Shown: positions 1 through 8,099 of the stretch, piece after piece
How the letters are laid out: each line of letters opens with the position of its first letter
Numbering within the stretch: the first letter of the stretch is position 1
Source: DASWHX01 sp036397995
Lineage (GTDB): Bacteria > Bacteroidota > Bacteroidia > Cytophagales > Cyclobacteriaceae
NCBI GenBank assembly: GCA_036397995.1
Contig: DASWHX010000148.1
Coordinates: 1-13,574 of the forward strand
Length of the DNA: 13,574 nucleotides
Direction: 5' to 3'
Notes under the pieces: model-generated
Seen by the model: only the letters and a program-made list of their open reading frames with translations
Told to the model about the DNA's origin: nothing
Database searches by the model: none
Translations under genes and position numbers: made by a program

Positions 1-1
1 C

Positions 2-289
2 GATGTACTAAGAACAGTTGGGGGCATTCAGGTCTCAGGAGTAGGAAGCGATGTTACTGTTTCCATCAGGGGTCAACAAACCATTATGCTAAATACCCAG
101 CCCCTTTACGTTATTGACGGGTTGCCAATTGGAAATGACTATTCAATGGCTAACAATGCGGTTAGACCGTCAGACATTAAATCTATTCAGATATTGCGTG
201 ACAAGGCCCAGACACTGAAGTACGGTGAGCCAGGAACAAACGGTGTAGTCGTAATTAAAACAAAGAGCGGAGACACAGCCAAGAAGTAG
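2..289 (+). CDS. TonB-receptor plug-domain protein, 3' end (5' end outside window)
   Basis: The frame is open from the window edge (position 2) to a TAG at 287-289, giving 95 visible residues. The start lies upstream; the ATG at 86 is internal. The sequence follows the plug domain of SusC/RagA-type TonB-dependent receptors: an early VSIRG, then PLYVIDGLPIG, then PSDIKSIQILRDKAQTLKYG, then GTNGVVVIKTK. These match the family pattern RG...PLYVIDG...DIESIEVLKD...YG..GANGV..ITTK. In a full receptor a long beta-barrel follows the plug. Here the protein stops about ten residues after the VIKTK strand and a terminator follows, so there is no barrel. It is probably an outer-membrane or periplasm-associated stand-alone plug protein. 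Its partner and role are unknown, and the upstream part (signal peptide, carboxypeptidase-like domain or other) cannot be seen. Confidence 0.85.
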   Translation, partial: DVLRTVGGIQVSGVGSDVTVSIRGQQTIMLNTQPLYVIDGLPIGNDYSMANNAVRPSDIKSIQILRDKAQTLKYGEPGTNGVVVIKTKSGDTAKK

Positions 290-325
290 CTCGAAAGAAC
301 TAAGAACTTAGATAGTTTAGTTAGT

Positions 326-359
326 AGCCCGGATAAACAGAATCCGGGTTATTTTTTGT
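326..359 (+). terminator. Intrinsic terminator after the plug-domain gene
   Basis: A 9-bp stem pairs 326-334 (AGCCCGGAT) with 342-350 (ATCCGGGTT), with one G-U pair and a 7-nt loop. It is followed directly by ATTTTTTG on the plus strand. It lies 37 nt after the TAG, the usual place and form of a Rho-independent terminator. Confidence 0.85.
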
Positions 360-380
360 TAATCAGACATTGGAGGCGCC

Positions 381-602
381 CATAGCGGCAGATGTTATTT
401 AGTATGTCATCTTTGCCGCCCCAGTCAGCACATGCGGTAATTACCCTGGTTTCCGGTATTGCTGTCTTACAGCAATTAATAAACAGGGGCAGAAACCGGA
501 ATGACAATTTCCAGAAAGAAAATGCTCAGCTGTTATTTAGTATGTCAAAAAATAGCAGGCTATGTTTTTGATAACTCATAGCGGCATGAAACGGGAATGA
601 CA
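381..602. repeat. Mosaic of short direct repeats and hairpins in the 290-603 intergenic region
   Basis: This non-coding stretch holds three repeat pairs. TGTTATTTAGTATGTCA (17 bp, perfect) is at 393-409 and 531-547. CATAGCGGCA (10 bp, perfect) is at 381-390 and 577-586. GAAACCGGAATGACA at 492-506 matches GAAACGGGAATGACA at 588-602 (14 of 15). Inverted repeats are interleaved: 385-394 with 408-419 (GCGGCAGATG arm, 2-nt bulge), 458-465 with 469-476 (ATTGCTGT/ACAGCAAT, 3-nt loop), and 451-457 with 495-501 (TTCCGGT/ACCGGAA). I see no ORF of gene quality here. The pattern suggests decayed copies of a small palindromic intergenic element, or binding sites or a structured RNA. I do not recognise a named family. 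Confidence 0.6.
545..571 (-). terminator. Possible terminator for the minus-strand operon ending at 604
   Basis: TCAAAAAATAGC (545-556) pairs with GCTATGTTTTTGA (559-571), with one bulged base and a very small loop. Read on the minus strand, the 3' arm contains a run of six T. It lies about 33 nt beyond the stop of the 604-1065 gene. The A/T-rich stem and tight loop make this a weaker terminator than the one at 326-359. Its outer edge overlaps the second copy of the 17-bp direct repeat. Confidence 0.4.
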
Positions 603-603
603 T

Positions 604-1065
604 TCAGGTTCTTAGATAATCTTTTAATCCTGCCATCGCATTTCTACGAACTTTTTTCTTTAGCCATGGAGACCATCCCAGCAAAAGTCCCGGAACTCCT
701 AATGCCTGGCGAGCCCAACTGTGAAAGCTAAAAGAGTCAAGGTGACTGATTATTTTTCCATCTTCAAAAATGAACTCAGCCTTAATCCGGTTAATAACCT
801 TTCGATTTGTTTTTGAAAAGGTGTACGTCGCTTTCCACTCGGCCTTTCCTGAATTTTCACTCACCCGTATATGAGAAAATTCAACTTTCAAATCTCTTCC
901 CTTCTTAATAAGCATTTCCCACATCGCTCTTACCTCATTTGCATTCAGGTTTACAAAAACTTCATCGCTGAATTTCGCTTTGTCCGCATAGCAATTTTGC
1001 ATAGTGCGAAAGTCCTTGTTCTGAAAGGCCTTGTAGAATGTTTTGATTAATTCTTCGTTGATCAT
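604..1065 (-). CDS. NTF2-like (SnoaL-type) family protein, cytosolic
   Basis: A 153-aa protein with no signal peptide or membrane segment. It opens with a helix, ELIKTFYKAFQNKDFRTMQNCYADKAKF, the usual start of the alpha+beta-barrel NTF2/SnoaL fold. A tryptophan-bearing segment (VRAMWEML) follows, then beta strands (LKVEFSHIRV, GKAEWKATYTF, NRIKAEFIFEDGKI) and the ending HLDSFSFHSWARQALGVPG. This resembles the nuclear transport factor 2 family proteins widespread in Bacteroidota, which are usually about this length. Members include enzymes such as ketosteroid isomerase and SnoaL cyclases as well as small-ligand binders. The specific reaction cannot be told from sequence. The ATG at 1065 is 51 nt past the stop of the preceding gene, with no Shine-Dalgarno sequence. 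It is probably the last gene of the mutA-mutB-CHAT run. Confidence 0.85.
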   Translation of the reverse strand: MINEELIKTFYKAFQNKDFRTMQNCYADKAKFSDEVFVNLNANEVRAMWEMLIKKGRDLKVEFSHIRVSENSGKAEWKATYTFSKTNRKVINRIKAEFIFEDGKIISHLDSFSFHSWARQALGVPGLLLGWSPWLKKKVRRNAMAGLKDYLRT

Positions 1066-1116
1066 TTTTGTGTGGTAATCATCTCTTTGATAAGGCGAAA
1101 TTTCAAAGTCTGGAAA

Positions 1117-1662
1117 TTAATTGCGGGGAAGGTATTGCTCCGGAATAGGGTTTTCCGCCGATTCCGAGGTCCAGTAAATATTAATTATCCACCACCTTTG
1201 TCCATCATTTAATAGCTGGATGCTGTTGATCCCTCGAGAAAACGACTTTGCGTCGGCTTCACTTCTGAAAGATTCATAGGTGCTGAAAACTTGCGTGATA
1301 TTTCCAAAAGTATTGGTTACCCTGTGAATTTCTTTTTCAATAAAACCATTTTCAACAAGCCAATTGCCCGACGTTGAGATATAATCATCGGTAGTGAGAT
1401 ATCTGGCCTGATATTTACCCTCATTATTTTTACCGGCAGGAATCAACTTGGCTTCCGGATGAAACAGAAACCTCATTAGTTTCCAATCGCGTTCCTGACC
1501 TTTTTCTCCGGAAATTACCGAATAAAGAGTATTTATTGTGGAGTCAAGCGTTTGAACCTTATCGAGGTACTCCTGGCTCTGTGCACAGGTAACGTTTGCT
1601 GCAACCAGGAAAAGAAAGAAAGTTGCCACACTCATGCGGGGCCAAATTGATTTGAATTTCAT
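1117..1662 (-). CDS. Secreted NTF2-like hypothetical protein
   Basis: 181 aa. Residues 1-27 form a Sec signal peptide: basic start (MKFKSIWPR), hydrophobic core (VATFFLFLVAA), probable signal peptidase I cleavage after T-C-A27. The cysteine at 26 is not in a good lipobox (NVTC), so I do not call a lipoprotein. The mature part has an N-terminal helix (VQTLDSTINTLYSVISG), RDWKLMRFLFHPEAKLIP, an acidic stretch, then strands around THRVTN-like 'IHRVTNTFGNITQVFSTYES' and a C-terminal RWWIINIYW strand. This helix-then-curved-sheet order fits the NTF2-like fold (SnoaL/DUF4440-like). The family level is inferred from pattern only and function is unknown. It begins 38 nt after the CHAT gene stop and is 51 nt from the next NTF2-like gene, so the two are probably co-transcribed. 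The mature protein should be periplasmic or surface exposed. Confidence 0.75.
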   Translation of the reverse strand: MKFKSIWPRMSVATFFLFLVAANVTCAQSQEYLDKVQTLDSTINTLYSVISGEKGQERDWKLMRFLFHPEAKLIPAGKNNEGKYQARYLTTDDYISTSGNWLVENGFIEKEIHRVTNTFGNITQVFSTYESFRSEADAKSFSRGINSIQLLNDGQRWWIINIYWTSESAENPIPEQYLPRN

Positions 1663-1700
1663 GCCTTTGGTTTATATTCTTTTGAAGTAGATATAAAATA

Positions 1701-4700
1701 TCAATCTAGTCCAATCATAATAAATGCACCCCAGAAAATAGGATCCTGGTACTCATTTCTAAGTTCTTTCTTGGCTGCTACAAATGACTCCCGTTTTTTT
1801 CCGGTTTGGAGCCACTTGTTATAAAAATTGACCATTAATTTTTGGGTAGCTTCATCATTTACCTTGAACATACTCATGATCAGGGTTCGTGCTCCAGCTA
1901 CGATAAAAGCGCGCTGTAATCCATAAACCCCTTCGCCGAATTCCAGATCACCCAAACCGGTTTCGCAGGCTGACAACACGACAAGATCCGTTTTTTCGAG
2001 ATTCAGATTCATGGCTTCATAAGCCGTAAGAATACCTTCTTCAATATTATAATTAAAGGCGGTTTTGTTTAACAGATCGCCTGCACCCCTAAGCATAAGT
2101 CCGGTTCGCAGGAGTGGATTATTAAATAATTCGGATTCATTTTGATTCAGACCTTGGTCATTCTCAGTTATTTCTGTTGAAGGAGTAAAAAAACCATGAG
2201 TGGCTATGTGAAATACTTTCGGGTTATTAATTTGTTTGACCTGAGGTTCAGTTGCATCAGAACCCAGGTATTCACTTGCATTCCAGCCGGACTTTTCTAA
2301 GAGAGATTTTAATTCTTCAATTTCCTTTTCTGTTCCAGGTAATTGTCCAAATTTTTGTTGACCTGCAGAGGCAAGGTAATATTTTGGATTTCCAAACATG
2401 CTGGCAAGATTTTCTTCCTGGACAGTACGGTATTTTATTTTATTGAAGTAAATATCCTTGGTGTTGCTAACCAGAATAATATTAGAATTATCAATTACGT
2501 ATTTTCCATCGCTCGTGGGAATTGCTTCCAGGTTAATCTGATTGTAAACGCCGTCAGCAGAAAGGTAAACTGTTGCATTGCCGCCGATCCTATCTTCCAG
2601 GGGTTTCCAATATACCCGATAGGAGTAGGGATCAGATATTCTGAACCTGATTGAATTCCTGTAAAACTTAAAATAACTGGTTTCCATCTCTTTGCCTTCT
2701 TTCATCAGAAGCATCAGGGGACCCGGCTGAGTCTCCAAATTTTTGAGATACAGGGATGCATATAAAACGGAGTCCGTAAACGTATGATCGAATAACCTGA
2801 ATCGAACCATTTCTACGGCGACCTCATTCGGGCCGAGTACTTTTCTTACATCTTCCCAGGTTACTTGCTTTTCTTCAAGGTTGCTGCTGAATAATTCAGA
2901 CCTTTCACTCAATTGTCTTTCCAGGTCTTCAACCTCCTGCGATAGCTTTGCAGCATCAATCTCGTTTTGAAGCAATTCTTCATTGCTCATCGACAGCGTA
3001 TTCGTGAGAATATCCTTTTTTTCCGACCAAATATTGTAGGTTCGAATAAGGGTGGAGTCTGTACTGGTATTAATTCTCTCTTTTATTTTCAAGGAGGTGT
3101 TGAGAAGAAGAGCTTTCGTTCCAAGAGCATTGTTAAACATTTGCCTTACCATTTCAGGATTCCGCTCACCCATTCTCAGAACCAGTGTGTTGTAAAACTC
3201 ATAATCATACTTAATGGTATTCCAGAATTTGGCCTTCTCCCTTTCACTCAGAGCAGGGAAGTATGTTTTGATGAAATCATTATAGGTTTTAATTGTTTGA
3301 TCCAGTGCTTGCTTGGCTCTGCTCAAATCATCTTCCATGTAATACACTTTGCTCAGGCGGGATAGAACTTTGACATATTCTGGATGTGTTCTGGAAAAAA
3401 ACTTCTCATACAGTTTTTTAGCTTTTTCATATTGAAGATTCGCTTCTTTATAATTCTTTTGCTCGTAGTGAATATCCCCTAAAAGCATATAGATGGATGC
3501 TGCATTAATGTTATTTCTTCTGCCTGCTTTATTCAACCAGATGGTTTCGGCCAATCCAAGAGAATTAAAAGCGTTATCAAATTGCTTTGTTGCAATGTAC
3601 ATGATTGCCGTGTTCTTCAACAATTCGGCATACTGTGGATTTCTATTGCCCAATTTATTTTCTAAAATGGTTCTTGCTGATTGAAAGAGTTTCTCAACTT
3701 CCTTTGGGTTATCTCTCTTATAAAATTTTATTAAGGCGAGTCGGGACAACGATTTGGCAACATCAATATGTTCCTCTCCGAATTGTTTCTTTTGAATTTC
3801 AATCGCTTTTAAAACATTCGCCTCTGCCTGTTCATAATCTCCTATTGAATAACTCACGTCAGAAATCAAAAGCAAACTGTTGGCAATTTTGGTAGAATTT
3901 TCTCCGTAGCTCTGAACGCCAAGCGAATTAGCGCGTCTCGCGGTTTTATCAGCATTCGTATAGTCACCATTGATCAAAAACAACCGGCCTCTGTCTGTGA
4001 GGGGTGAAATTAATCTTCTGCTGGAGCTGCCGAAAAGCGCGCTCTTACTTGCAATAACGGAGGTCAATAATTCTTCCGAGCTGCGATACCTCCCTAAGTC
4101 CATGTACATGGAAGCCAGTCCTTCATTGGCCGCGACTTCATCAAAATCAATTGTTGCACGGGCCCGGCTCTTTAGTTTGATAGATTGAATCAGGTCTGCT
4201 TCCGCTTCATCGAACATGCCCATCAGGGCTTTATAGCGGGCACTGGTTTCGAGTGCCTTAATATAGTAAACTACATCATACTCGTCTTTACGTTCCTTTG
4301 CCAGGATATCCAACGCGGTAGTTAAATTCTCATTGGCTTTATCATACTCCCCGATGCTTATTTGGAGATTAGCAATCTTTTCCAGTTCAACTCCAAAATT
4401 TACATCCCGGTTATCATACTTGGCACGGGTAGCCAATAAGGCTTTGTCAAGGGTTTGGGAAGCGAGATCGTATCGGTCATTCGCTTCGTAAAAACTTGCC
4501 AGGTGATTTAATATTTCAACATATTTAATATGACCCGAAGAAATTTCTTTTTCAATAACTTCAATGAAACTTGTATTATAGATTTCTTCCGCCTCTTTAA
4601 AATTGTCAGTATAATCTAAGTAGTGATTTGCTAAATCTATTCTTGAAAGGTGGTATTCCGGTGAATTTGCTCCATAAAGTTCTTTTTTGATGGTAAGGAT

Positions 4701-5924
4701 TTCGTTAAGGTAGGACTCGCCATTTTTATACTTTTTATTACCAACTGCAATGGAATGCAAAAATTCTAACAATGAAATTCTTTTCGGATGAAACTCTGGT
4801 ATTGCAGTACCTGCCAATATTTTCGCGGCTTGATCTTCCAGACCGGAAGTTCGTTCACGATATACAGATACATCAAAATTTAATGTGTTGAGGTTTACAT
4901 AATACATGCTTCCTTTATCAAAATATTTTTTGATTACATGCTCATATTCAGTCCTCAAAGATCTGTACTTTGCTTCCTTTCCATCCATCAGATAATTCCT
5001 CAGCAGATGCTCATAAAGCGCCTGCGCTGTATAATGAGATTCAACGTGCTCTCTCTTAACAAGATTTAAAGCTTGCCTGTAGTTAGCTTCCGGAAGATCT
5101 TGTGTTCCATTCTCTTCCAGCATCTCAGTCCAGAGAACCTGGTTTTGCACATACTTGATATGACCTTTGCCAAGCTTTCCCTGAATCCAGTTTTCGGCAA
5201 AACCAAACGCATTATCTGCTTCTATAATGGAACCTTGCTTTCTGAGTACGTTGGCTTTAAGTGTTAGAATTGATGCATAATCAGAATATCTTTCATCCAC
5301 TACATTTGGAGAAAGGCGTTCGGTTCTAAGTTTTCCGCTTTTGGGGTCAACGTATGTTTCTTTATCTACAGCTCTTCCCTGGAAGTAATCTTCTGAATTG
5401 ACAATAAACTCCATTGCTTTGTTGTAGTAGCCCATCCCGGCTTGAATTTCTGCCTGAAAGACATTCATCCCTGCCTTAAAATTCTCTGTCATCCGGTCAG
5501 CGTCTGTTAATTCTTTGCGTGCGCTTTCCAGAAGATTATCGGCTTTTAGGAAATTTCCGAAACGAATATAAAGTTCCGTAACAGTTAATAACTGATTAAC
5601 ATAGTTAGTTGGATCGCTCCCTTTATTTTTAAGCGCTATTTCTAATCCCTTTTCCAGGCTGCTTTCAAAGCCATTCAACATTCCAACAGCAAGATTATAT
5701 TTACCCCTAAGGATATAATAAACCCCTGCATAATAGCTTTCGGGGCCCTCTTTCTTGATGGCTTTCTTCCCCAATTTCTCATTTACTTTTATTGCGGTCC
5801 AATAATTCCCGATGTCGTAAGCAGACTCAGCTTTAATCACCTGAGTGTCATATTTCTTGTTTCCCTGGGAAATTGCCCATCCGGAAACTAATAGAAAGCT
5901 AATGATTAATGATACTCTTTTCAT
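1701..5924 (-). CDS. Secreted TPR-repeat CHAT-domain protein (putative caspase-like protease)
   Basis: I chose the ATG at 5924 (1407 aa) because it begins directly with a signal peptide: MKRVSLIISFLLVSGWAIS, cut before QG. A GTG at 5933 would add three residues. Residues about 25-885 are tandem tetratricopeptide-type helical repeats, seen as spaced units such as GDYTNADKTARR (~650), GDYEQAEANVLKAIE (~692), KNYKEANLQYEKAKKLYEKF (~822). A linker with ALSEREKAKFWNTI (~890) and a coiled coil (~950-1025) follow. The CHAT domain (Caspase HetF Associated with TPRs, clan CD) spans ~1035-1405. The expected catalytic pair is intact: His1243 in FHIATHGFF and Cys1320 in VVLSACETGLG, with FGEGVYGLQRAFIVAGA after it. 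The family is known as caspase-like, with the repeats thought to bind partners or hold the protease inactive. The substrate is unknown. The signal peptide places it in the periplasm or outside, unlike cytosolic TPR-CHAT of type III-E CRISPR. It sits 51 nt behind mutB. Confidence 0.9.
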   Translation of the reverse strand: MKRVSLIISFLLVSGWAISQGNKKYDTQVIKAESAYDIGNYWTAIKVNEKLGKKAIKKEGPESYYAGVYYILRGKYNLAVGMLNGFESSLEKGLEIALKNKGSDPTNYVNQLLTVTELYIRFGNFLKADNLLESARKELTDADRMTENFKAGMNVFQAEIQAGMGYYNKAMEFIVNSEDYFQGRAVDKETYVDPKSGKLRTERLSPNVVDERYSDYASILTLKANVLRKQGSIIEADNAFGFAENWIQGKLGKGHIKYVQNQVLWTEMLEENGTQDLPEANYRQALNLVKREHVESHYTAQALYEHLLRNYLMDGKEAKYRSLRTEYEHVIKKYFDKGSMYYVNLNTLNFDVSVYRERTSGLEDQAAKILAGTAIPEFHPKRISLLEFLHSIAVGNKKYKNGESYLNEILTIKKELYGANSPEYHLSRIDLANHYLDYTDNFKEAEEIYNTSFIEVIEKEISSGHIKYVEILNHLASFYEANDRYDLASQTLDKALLATRAKYDNRDVNFGVELEKIANLQISIGEYDKANENLTTALDILAKERKDEYDVVYYIKALETSARYKALMGMFDEAEADLIQSIKLKSRARATIDFDEVAANEGLASMYMDLGRYRSSEELLTSVIASKSALFGSSSRRLISPLTDRGRLFLINGDYTNADKTARRANSLGVQSYGENSTKIANSLLLISDVSYSIGDYEQAEANVLKAIEIQKKQFGEEHIDVAKSLSRLALIKFYKRDNPKEVEKLFQSARTILENKLGNRNPQYAELLKNTAIMYIATKQFDNAFNSLGLAETIWLNKAGRRNNINAASIYMLLGDIHYEQKNYKEANLQYEKAKKLYEKFFSRTHPEYVKVLSRLSKVYYMEDDLSRAKQALDQTIKTYNDFIKTYFPALSEREKAKFWNTIKYDYEFYNTLVLRMGERNPEMVRQMFNNALGTKALLLNTSLKIKERINTSTDSTLIRTYNIWSEKKDILTNTLSMSNEELLQNEIDAAKLSQEVEDLERQLSERSELFSSNLEEKQVTWEDVRKVLGPNEVAVEMVRFRLFDHTFTDSVLYASLYLKNLETQPGPLMLLMKEGKEMETSYFKFYRNSIRFRISDPYSYRVYWKPLEDRIGGNATVYLSADGVYNQINLEAIPTSDGKYVIDNSNIILVSNTKDIYFNKIKYRTVQEENLASMFGNPKYYLASAGQQKFGQLPGTEKEIEELKSLLEKSGWNASEYLGSDATEPQVKQINNPKVFHIATHGFFTPSTEITENDQGLNQNESELFNNPLLRTGLMLRGAGDLLNKTAFNYNIEEGILTAYEAMNLNLEKTDLVVLSACETGLGDLEFGEGVYGLQRAFIVAGARTLIMSMFKVNDEATQKLMVNFYNKWLQTGKKRESFVAAKKELRNEYQDPIFWGAFIMIGLD

Positions 5925-5975
5925 CTCACTCACAATTTTGATGATACAGGATAGCTAAGTTAGTTAAAAAGCGGC

Positions 5976-8099
5976 TTAGTTTGCCATTAACCTTTTAATG
6001 ATGTTCACCGCGGCGGCAGAGATTACAGTACCCGGACCAAATATTCCTATCACCCCGGATTTGTATAGAAAATCATGGTCGTTGGGAGGAATAACACCGC
6101 CAACCACGACTTTGATGTCCGGTCTGCCGGCCTTTTCCAATTCCAGGATTAATTCCGGCACCAAAGTTTTGTGACTGGCAGCCAGCGATGAAACTCCAAC
6201 CAGATGCACGTCATTCTCAACCGCGTTCTTTGCAACTTCTTCCGGCGTTTGAAATAATGGACCGATATCCACGTCGAAACCAATATCGGCAAAACTGGTA
6301 GCGATGATTTTGGAACCTCTGTCATGGCCATCCTGTCCCATTTTGGCTACCAGAATACGAGGCCTTCTTCCTTCTGCCTTTTGAAATTCTTCAATGGCCT
6401 TCCTGGCATTTTCAAAAGATTTATTTCCCATTATTTCTGCTGAATAGACTCCTGAGATTGCTTTGGTATCAGCTCGGTGCCGGCCGAATACTTTCTCTAA
6501 AGCAAAAGAAATTTCTCCTAATGTGCAACGGTTACGGGCTGCATCCACAGCCAATTCAAGTATATTCCCATTTCCGGTTTCAGCGCATTTTGTTAATGCA
6601 TCGAGAGAGGATAATACTTTTGAATTATCCCTTGAAGATTTTAGTTTGTTTATTCTGGCAATTTGTTGCTCCCTTACCGAAGTGTTGTCAACTTCTAATA
6701 ATTCGAAATCAGGTACCTCTGACAACTGATACCGGTTAACTCCTACAATGATATCTTTAGCACTATCTATCCTGGCTTGTTTTTTTGCAGCGGCCTCCTC
6801 AATCTTCAACTTTGGCAAGCCTGAATCTATTGCTTTCGTCATTCCACCCAATTCTTCCACTTCAGAAATATGTTCCCAGGCTTTTGAGGCAAGCTGATGG
6901 GTTAAAGACTCAAGGTAATAGGAACCACCCCAGGGATCCACCACGTTAGTGATGCCAATAGAATTTTGCAAAAATATCTGCGTGTTCCTGGCAATCCTGG
7001 CTGAGTAATCAGTAGGAAGAGCAATGGCTTCATCAAGGGAATTTGTATGAAGAGATTGGGTATGCCCCAGAACAGCGGACAGAGCTTCATTACAAGTACG
7101 AATTACATTGTTATACGGATCTTGTTCGGTCAAACTCCAGCCGGAGGTTTGACAATGAGTTCTAAGAGCCATTGACTTTGGGTTCTTAGGATTGAAGGAC
7201 TTCACTATCTGAGCCCATAATAATCTGCCGGCGCGAAGTTTTGCTATTTCCATAAAATGGTTCATTCCAATAGCCCAGAAAAATGAAATCCGGGGAGCAA
7301 AGTCATCTATATCCAATCCTGAAGAAATACCGGTTCTTAAATACTCAAGACCATCTGCCAATGTATATCCAAGTTCAAGATCTGCCGGCGCTCCGGCTTC
7401 ATGCATATGATATCCGCTGACACTTATGGAATTGAAGCGCGGTATCTTCTTTGAAGTATATTTAAAAATGTCGGATACAATCCGCATTGAATGCACAGGA
7501 GGGTAGATGTAAGTGTTTCTCACCATAAATTCCTTCAGAATATCATTTTGGATGGTACCGGATAAAAGAGTAGGCGGGACACCCTGTTCTTCCGCCGTTA
7601 CGATATAGAAAGCCATTATGGGTATCACCGCTCCATTCATGGTCATACTTACAGACATTTTATCCAGCGGAATCTGGTCAAAAAGGATTTTCATGTCTTC
7701 GACACTATCAATAGCAACACCGGCTTTGCCCACATCGCCTTTTACCCTTGGGTGGTCGCTATCATATCCGCGGTGAGTGGCCAAATCAAATGCCACCGAG
7801 AGTCCCTTCTGCCCACCTTCGAGATTTCTCCGGTAAAAGGCATTTGAATCTTCTGCAGTTGAAAATCCAGCGTATTGACGAATTGTCCAGGGTCTTTGGA
7901 TATACATTGTTGCATACGGCCCACGCAAGTATGGCGGAATCCCGGCACCAAATCCGATATGGCCCACATTTTTCAAATCACCGTTAAAGTACTCCCTCCG
8001 CAACGGAATTTCTTCGGAGGTCTGATAGCCTTCGGCGCCAGGCCCGGGATTTTCAGCCACCTTCTCCTCTAATTTTAGCTTTGAGAAATCAGGCCTCAT
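5976..8099 (-). CDS. mutB: Methylmalonyl-CoA mutase large (catalytic) subunit
   Basis: Adenosylcobalamin-dependent isomerase that interconverts (R)-methylmalonyl-CoA and succinyl-CoA, for propionate metabolism. From the ATG at 8099 it is 707 aa, close to the family length. The N-terminal substrate-binding TIM barrel (~20-540) contains WTIRQYAGFS with Tyr76 and SGYHMHEAGA with His231. Their 155-residue spacing equals that of Tyr89/His244 in the Propionibacterium enzyme. The C-terminal cobalamin-binding domain (~575-705) has the DxHxxG motif DGHDRG with axial ligand His592, then a Rossmann-like region with GVSSLAASHKT and VVVGGVIPP. An upstream in-frame ATG at 8141 would give 721 aa but needs a 53-bp overlap with mutA. 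MRPDFSKL fits family N-termini, and the ATG at 8099 overlaps the mutA TGA by 11 bp, a usual coupling arrangement. Forms a heterodimer with MutA. Confidence 0.97.
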   Translation of the reverse strand: MRPDFSKLKLEEKVAENPGPGAEGYQTSEEIPLRREYFNGDLKNVGHIGFGAGIPPYLRGPYATMYIQRPWTIRQYAGFSTAEDSNAFYRRNLEGGQKGLSVAFDLATHRGYDSDHPRVKGDVGKAGVAIDSVEDMKILFDQIPLDKMSVSMTMNGAVIPIMAFYIVTAEEQGVPPTLLSGTIQNDILKEFMVRNTYIYPPVHSMRIVSDIFKYTSKKIPRFNSISVSGYHMHEAGAPADLELGYTLADGLEYLRTGISSGLDIDDFAPRISFFWAIGMNHFMEIAKLRAGRLLWAQIVKSFNPKNPKSMALRTHCQTSGWSLTEQDPYNNVIRTCNEALSAVLGHTQSLHTNSLDEAIALPTDYSARIARNTQIFLQNSIGITNVVDPWGGSYYLESLTHQLASKAWEHISEVEELGGMTKAIDSGLPKLKIEEAAAKKQARIDSAKDIIVGVNRYQLSEVPDFELLEVDNTSVREQQIARINKLKSSRDNSKVLSSLDALTKCAETGNGNILELAVDAARNRCTLGEISFALEKVFGRHRADTKAISGVYSAEIMGNKSFENARKAIEEFQKAEGRRPRILVAKMGQDGHDRGSKIIATSFADIGFDVDIGPLFQTPEEVAKNAVENDVHLVGVSSLAASHKTLVPELILELEKAGRPDIKVVVGGVIPPNDHDFLYKSGVIGIFGPGTVISAAAVNIIKRLMAN

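Noticed and set aside
381..602. CRISPR array or complete insertion sequence in the 290-603 gap
   Set aside because: Repeats occur only twice each with unequal spacing and changed order; no transposase frame and no matching terminal inverted repeats with target duplication.
2343..3895. Several plus-strand open frames of 60-130 codons
   Set aside because: They are antisense to the CHAT gene, whose whole length is explained by signal peptide, repeats, coiled coil and CHAT domain.
1701..5924. TPR-CHAT as a type III-E CRISPR (Craspase) component or other known defence protease
   Set aside because: No Cas protein, repeat-spacer array, gasdermin or defence gene in the window; the signal peptide points outside the cytosol, and the neighbours are metabolic and NTF2-like genes.
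5924..5933. GTG start for the CHAT gene
   Set aside because: It adds only three residues before a standard signal peptide that begins at the ATG; no ribosome-binding sequence favours the GTG.
5934..5975. Terminator between mutB and the CHAT gene
   Set aside because: Only a 5-6 bp CTAAG/CTTAG pairing with a long loop; the T run sits inside the loop rather than after a stem.
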